Source of the DNA: Tissierellales bacterium
GTDB lineage: Bacteria; Bacillota; Clostridia; Tissierellales; Sedimentibacteraceae
DNA length: 64,000 bases
Assembly: GCA_018433765.1 (NCBI GenBank)
Contig: JAHDQO010000001.1
Coordinates: 310,001 to 374,000 of the forward strand
Direction: 5' to 3'
Under the pieces are notes generated by a model. The model saw only the letters and a program-made list of their open reading frames with translations. It was not told where the DNA came from and searched no databases. The position numbers were made by a program, and so were the translations under genes. This document shows, one piece after another, positions 60,690-64,000 of the stretch. The first letter of the stretch is position 1. Each line of letters starts with the position of its first letter.

Positions 60690-61555
60690 TTCCTATCCTC
60701 CAGTTTTTCTATAAATACAGGTGATATACAAAGTATGAAATAAGCGGTAAAAACACTTATAGAAAAAGGTGTTAATTGTACACTTTTCATGCTTGGAAAA
60801 TACCTAAAGTATACTCCGCCAAAAACTGCACCTACAAGAACATAAAGTCCAGCACTTCCTATGATAAGAAGAGCTTTCTTATCTCTATTATCAAAACGGT
60901 ATATAGAGAAAGCAGTTCGTCCCTTTAAACCATAACCACGGGTTTTCATGGAGTCAGCTGTCTCTATTGCGTTTTCTAATGCCCAAGTAACCATTATAGA
61001 TAAGATTTTAATACCGTTTTTTGCCCTTTGAAAAATACTTCCATTGTTTACATCTCTACCAACACATTTCTGTGCATTTGAAATCACCTTTATTTGTGCC
61101 TTGAATTTAGGTACAAATCTAAGAGCCATAGACAAAATAAGAGACAAAGAAGGAATAATTCTGCCGAACAAATAAATAAATTTATCCGAAGTCATTATAA
61201 CATTATAGCAGGAAAACCAAGATACTACCGAAGCAAGCATTACAGCGGCACCAATGCCAAAAGCAATGGATTCTAAAGTAAGAGGGTTTCCATTGTTTAA
61301 ATATTTAAGTATGGTTACACCTTCATGGTTAAAAGCTGGGTTTATTAATGCTGCCATAATCATTATAGGTAGTATATATATAATATTAAATCGTACTGCC
61401 TTTTTTCCACGAAGAATGACCGAGTATACAAATGCACATACAAAAGAGATTATGAGACAAATAGGGTGCATAAAAAACATTGAGCATAAAAGTACAAAGG
61501 TAAAGTATAAAAAATTAATGATTGGATGATAGCCTGCAAATGCACTATTCATCAT
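60662..61555 (-). CDS. ecfT: ECF transporter T-component
   Basis: 297 residues, five or six hydrophobic segments, and a cytoplasmic coupling helix with the SMKTRGYG motif (ARG-type coupling signature) near 205. It links the two ATPases to the S-component in energy-coupling-factor transporters. Overlaps the DUF4430 gene by 11 bases and the ATPase fusion by 28, so the operon is translationally coupled. Confidence 0.88.
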   Translation of the reverse strand: MMNSAFAGYHPIINFLYFTFVLLCSMFFMHPICLIISFVCAFVYSVILRGKKAVRFNIIYILPIMIMAALINPAFNHEGVTILKYLNNGNPLTLESIAFGIGAAVMLASVVSWFSCYNVIMTSDKFIYLFGRIIPSLSLILSMALRFVPKFKAQIKVISNAQKCVGRDVNNGSIFQRAKNGIKILSIMVTWALENAIETADSMKTRGYGLKGRTAFSIYRFDNRDKKALLIIGSAGLYVLVGAVFGGVYFRYFPSMKSVQLTPFSISVFTAYFILCISPVFIEKLEDRKWKQLQSNI

Positions 61556-62321
61556 TATTACTCATGATTGACAATGCACCTACATCTATACCTAAATCGC
61601 ATGTATAGACCCATTCTACAACATCATCTTGTTTTAGCTGATATCGGCTGCATCCATAGTTTGGAAACCATTCATTAACCTTGTATACCCAGCCTGAAAG
61701 TTCACCACAATCAAATTCATATAGATTATTTATACCTTCTATATAAACACTGTTATATATAGGAGTATTTACAAATTCCATGTGAATTTTGTTCTTTTTC
61801 ATTTCACGAAGCAAAATATTAAATACACTTTCACCCTCGTAAAAAGTAACAGTCTGCTTTTTAAATATTACTCCATCTTCTGGTACAAGTTCTACTTTTT
61901 CAGAATCGAGCCAATCAATATTTTCTAAAATAGTATCGCACCTGACTGAAAGAACACAAGTCATTTCTTTATCTGTAATGACAATATTTTCAGGTTCAAT
62001 AGGAACAGGTTTGCCTTCGGGAACAGGATCTGTTAAGTATTTATCTTTACCTGTTTCTTTGTTTATTACCATACCTTTAGAAGCAGAATAATCTGCATTA
62101 CCTTTTTCAACATCTATTTGTATGCCATTCAAATTTGCTTTTTTTGATGCAAGATCTATTTTTTCTTGTGCAGTTAAGTCACCCTTGTTTATATCTGTAT
62201 GTGTAGTAGATGTTACATTCCATCCTTGAAGTCCTGGCGCATTTCCACCCCACCAAAATACAAAAGCTAGAATTGCGATAGTAAGAACTGCAAATATTGT
62301 TTTATTTTTAGTTAATTTCAT
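61545..62321 (-). CDS. Membrane-anchored DUF4430 (transcobalamin C-terminal-like) protein
   Basis: 258 residues. An N-terminal hydrophobic helix (about 8-24, preceded by KLTKNK) anchors or exports it; no lipobox cysteine is seen. A linker is followed by the DUF4430/transcobalamin-like C-terminal domain at about 155-243: TVTFYEGESVFNIL, then CGELSGWVYKVNEWF and YQLKQDDVVEWVYT. In mammalian intrinsic factor and transcobalamin this beta domain closes over cobalamin. Here it lies between the toroid protein and the ECF genes. Binding of a corrinoid is inferred, not shown. Confidence 0.82.
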   Translation of the reverse strand: MKLTKNKTIFAVLTIAILAFVFWWGGNAPGLQGWNVTSTTHTDINKGDLTAQEKIDLASKKANLNGIQIDVEKGNADYSASKGMVINKETGKDKYLTDPVPEGKPVPIEPENIVITDKEMTCVLSVRCDTILENIDWLDSEKVELVPEDGVIFKKQTVTFYEGESVFNILLREMKKNKIHMEFVNTPIYNSVYIEGINNLYEFDCGELSGWVYKVNEWFPNYGCSRYQLKQDDVVEWVYTCDLGIDVGALSIMSNNDE

Positions 62322-62338
62322 ATTTAAAACCTCTTTTT

Positions 62339-63994
62339 CTAAAGGAGTTTTGCACAGCTTAACATATTAAAAACCATTTGAGCAACTTCGCATCTTTTTA
62401 TGGTTTCTTTTGACTGTATTTCCATAACTGATGAATCTAAAATTTTATTGTCATAACAGAATGCAAGTGAAACTCTTGCCCAATTGCTGCTTTTAACGTA
62501 ATCTGTAAATTGAGAAAGTAAATCTCTTGCTTCAATGGTTTCATATTCTGTATCCATACCACAAAGCTTAGCTGCACGTGAAACCATTGCTGCTGCTTCT
62601 TCACGTGTTATAACACCGTTTGGATCAAAGAAAGATTGAGATTTTCCTGAAACAATGTTGTAAGTACTAGCAGTTCCAACAAACGGTGCAAACCAATCTT
62701 CAGCTTTTACATCGGTGAAGATATTGCTGGTATTTGGTATAAGACCTAGTGCCTTTACAATGATAGTTGCAAATTCTGCTCTTGTCATTGTTGCATTAGG
62801 TTCAAAAATAGTTTCAGTTTTTCCATTAATGATTTCCCTTGATGCAAGAGCTTCAATAGCAAGTTGGTTGTTATGTTTCTGTACGTCATCAAATGTTTTG
62901 CCTATTTTTGTAACTTTTGGAGTATTTACATCTTTATGTTTATTTGGGAGACCTACAGCAGGTATATCATCTTTATTTCCAACATTAACAGCATCGCTCA
63001 TGCGGTATAAACTGTTTTTATCATTCATGGCTCTAGAAATAGCAATTAGAGCATAAAACCCTTGTTCTGTTGCCATTTGGTTAGTACTATCTTGAGATTT
63101 TGTATGTAAAAAGCCGCTTCCTTCTACGTAAAAACTCATAATATTATCAAACATAGTTTTTTCATTCTTAACGAAACGTTCATCATCAAGGGAAATTTCA
63201 AGTTCACAAAGAGCTACTGCCATTTGAACACAGCTTTCTATATTTTCACTACCCCAACTTGAAAAACCTGCATTACTGTTTTGAATATCAGACATACATG
63301 CAAGTGCTTCATCACATGCTTTTTTAACATCTTCTCTGTCTTGATATTTAGCAAGTGCTTGAAGTGCCATGCCTGTAATATCTGGTTCTGAGACTGCATA
63401 TTCTGCTGTTTCTGAATCAGTTCCTCCAAAAAGAGACCACCCACCGTCAGCTAACTGACAGTCAAGTATACGCTGAACGTACATGTCTCTGGTTGCTTGA
63501 ATTTCAGCAGTTGTGTTTTCAGGCATATCATAATTCCTGCTATCTAAAGCAATTAGTGCCCATATAGGTCCATTCATTCCCTGAAAAATTGTTTTATCAT
63601 AATCTCCAAGAGGAGTTAAAAGATTATATCCTCCTACATCAGTTGGGTCTTTACCAATAGCTGTAAGAGTAATAATGAGACGAGAATACTCAGTATATTT
63701 CTTTTCATGTAAGATACCTTTGTGTTCAGATACATATTCCTCTATAGCTTTATAATAGTTTTGATAATATTCATCTGGTGCTTCAAAGTTACTGCGTGCA
63801 AGACCTAATACCGCCCATTCACCACCTACTGAACCTAATTCAGGAGTTGATACAGTTTCATAAATATATTCTGCTGTGTCTTTAATTGCACTATCTAGGT
63901 CACTTGAACTTTCAGCAAAAGCAAAAGGTGCAGTACTTAAAAGCATAGTAACTGCCAATAAATATATTAAGCTTCTATTTACTAATTTTTTCAA
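62339..63994 (-). CDS. SLH-anchored alpha/alpha-toroid (prenyltransferase-repeat) surface protein
   Basis: 551 residues. A signal peptide (about 1-27, ending FAFAES) is followed by an alpha/alpha toroid of prenyltransferase/squalene-oxidase type repeats (about 30-330; for example DGGWSLFGGT and NAGFSSWGS), then three SLH domains (about 365-415, 420-475 and 490-551) for cell-wall attachment. The toroid matches the N-terminal fold of intrinsic factor and transcobalamin. The codon at 63994 is TTG with only six bases left in the window, so the true start may lie upstream, and any leader (for example a cobalamin riboswitch) is out of view. Confidence 0.85.
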   Translation of the reverse strand: MKKLVNRSLIYLLAVTMLLSTAPFAFAESSSDLDSAIKDTAEYIYETVSTPELGSVGGEWAVLGLARSNFEAPDEYYQNYYKAIEEYVSEHKGILHEKKYTEYSRLIITLTAIGKDPTDVGGYNLLTPLGDYDKTIFQGMNGPIWALIALDSRNYDMPENTTAEIQATRDMYVQRILDCQLADGGWSLFGGTDSETAEYAVSEPDITGMALQALAKYQDREDVKKACDEALACMSDIQNSNAGFSSWGSENIESCVQMAVALCELEISLDDERFVKNEKTMFDNIMSFYVEGSGFLHTKSQDSTNQMATEQGFYALIAISRAMNDKNSLYRMSDAVNVGNKDDIPAVGLPNKHKDVNTPKVTKIGKTFDDVQKHNNQLAIEALASREIINGKTETIFEPNATMTRAEFATIIVKALGLIPNTSNIFTDVKAEDWFAPFVGTASTYNIVSGKSQSFFDPNGVITREEAAAMVSRAAKLCGMDTEYETIEARDLLSQFTDYVKSSNWARVSLAFCYDNKILDSSVMEIQSKETIKRCEVAQMVFNMLSCAKLL

Positions 63995-64000
63995 TTGTTT

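Overview
The DNA is very AT-rich and coding-dense, with strong AGGAGG-type ribosome binding sites, TTGACA/TATAAT promoters, T-box leaders and clostridial-type riboswitches. This points to an anaerobic, amino-acid-fermenting low-GC Firmicute (Clostridia or Tissierellia). A tungsten-type aldehyde ferredoxin oxidoreductase, deaminases paired with RidA proteins, a flavodoxin-ferredoxin and SLH-anchored surface proteins fit that picture. No rRNA, tRNA, complete insertion sequence or CRISPR array was seen. All calls come from reading the sequence; no database search was run.

Layout. 1-6.7 kb: a catabolic cluster (NhaC antiporter cut by the window edge, serine/threonine-type dehydratase, RidA, DapA-family aldolase, aldehyde ferredoxin oxidoreductase) facing a convergent PucR regulator, then an Rpn-type nuclease gene. 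8-15 kb: gap, a cysteine T-box with cysK and cysE, two small membrane proteins, and a valine T-box with valS. 15-20 kb: a GNAT protein, a MoxR-type AAA+ ATPase with an N-terminal HIRAN-like domain, a VWA protein with an HExxH motif, and a xylose-isomerase-like TIM barrel. 20-23 kb: a two-component system. 23-30.6 kb: HAD protein, phosphoenolpyruvate synthase, patatin, DUF2007-like protein, PHP phosphatase, membrane-tethered amidohydrolase. 30.6-33 kb: a single-aptamer glycine riboswitch ahead of an ACT protein and a UPF0210/PFL-family protein, then a MarR regulator. 33.4-39 kb: a YheO/DauR-type regulator with a repeat-bearing leader, then RidA, a PatB/MalY C-S lyase fused to a redoxin domain, a flavodoxin-ferredoxin and an APC permease. 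39-44 kb: a structured intergenic element, an HExxH protein with a TfoX C-terminal-like partner, a duplicated secreted protein and a beta-CASP metallohydrolase. 44-57.4 kb: a guanine riboswitch with a purine permease, then purL-E-C-F-M-N-H-D. 57.5-58.1 kb: a small antitoxin-like gene with a decayed toxin. 58-64 kb, minus strand: an apparent corrinoid-uptake operon.

How the genes work together. Two separate units pair an enzyme expected to release reactive enamines (2-aminoacrylate or 2-aminocrotonate) with its own RidA deaminase. The purine block imports bases under guanine control and encodes most of the IMP pathway. The last operon splits the two-domain plan of mammalian intrinsic factor/transcobalamin over two surface proteins, an SLH-anchored alpha-toroid and a DUF4430 protein, and joins them to an ECF transporter whose two ATPases and S-component are one polypeptide.

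The best candidates for something new are this split intrinsic-factor-like uptake operon, the HIRAN-MoxR/HExxH-VWA pair, the C-S lyase-redoxin fusion, and several non-coding elements: the repeat-bearing leader at 33.7 kb, the structured element at 39.1 kb, and a roughly 55-bp interspersed repeat present four times.
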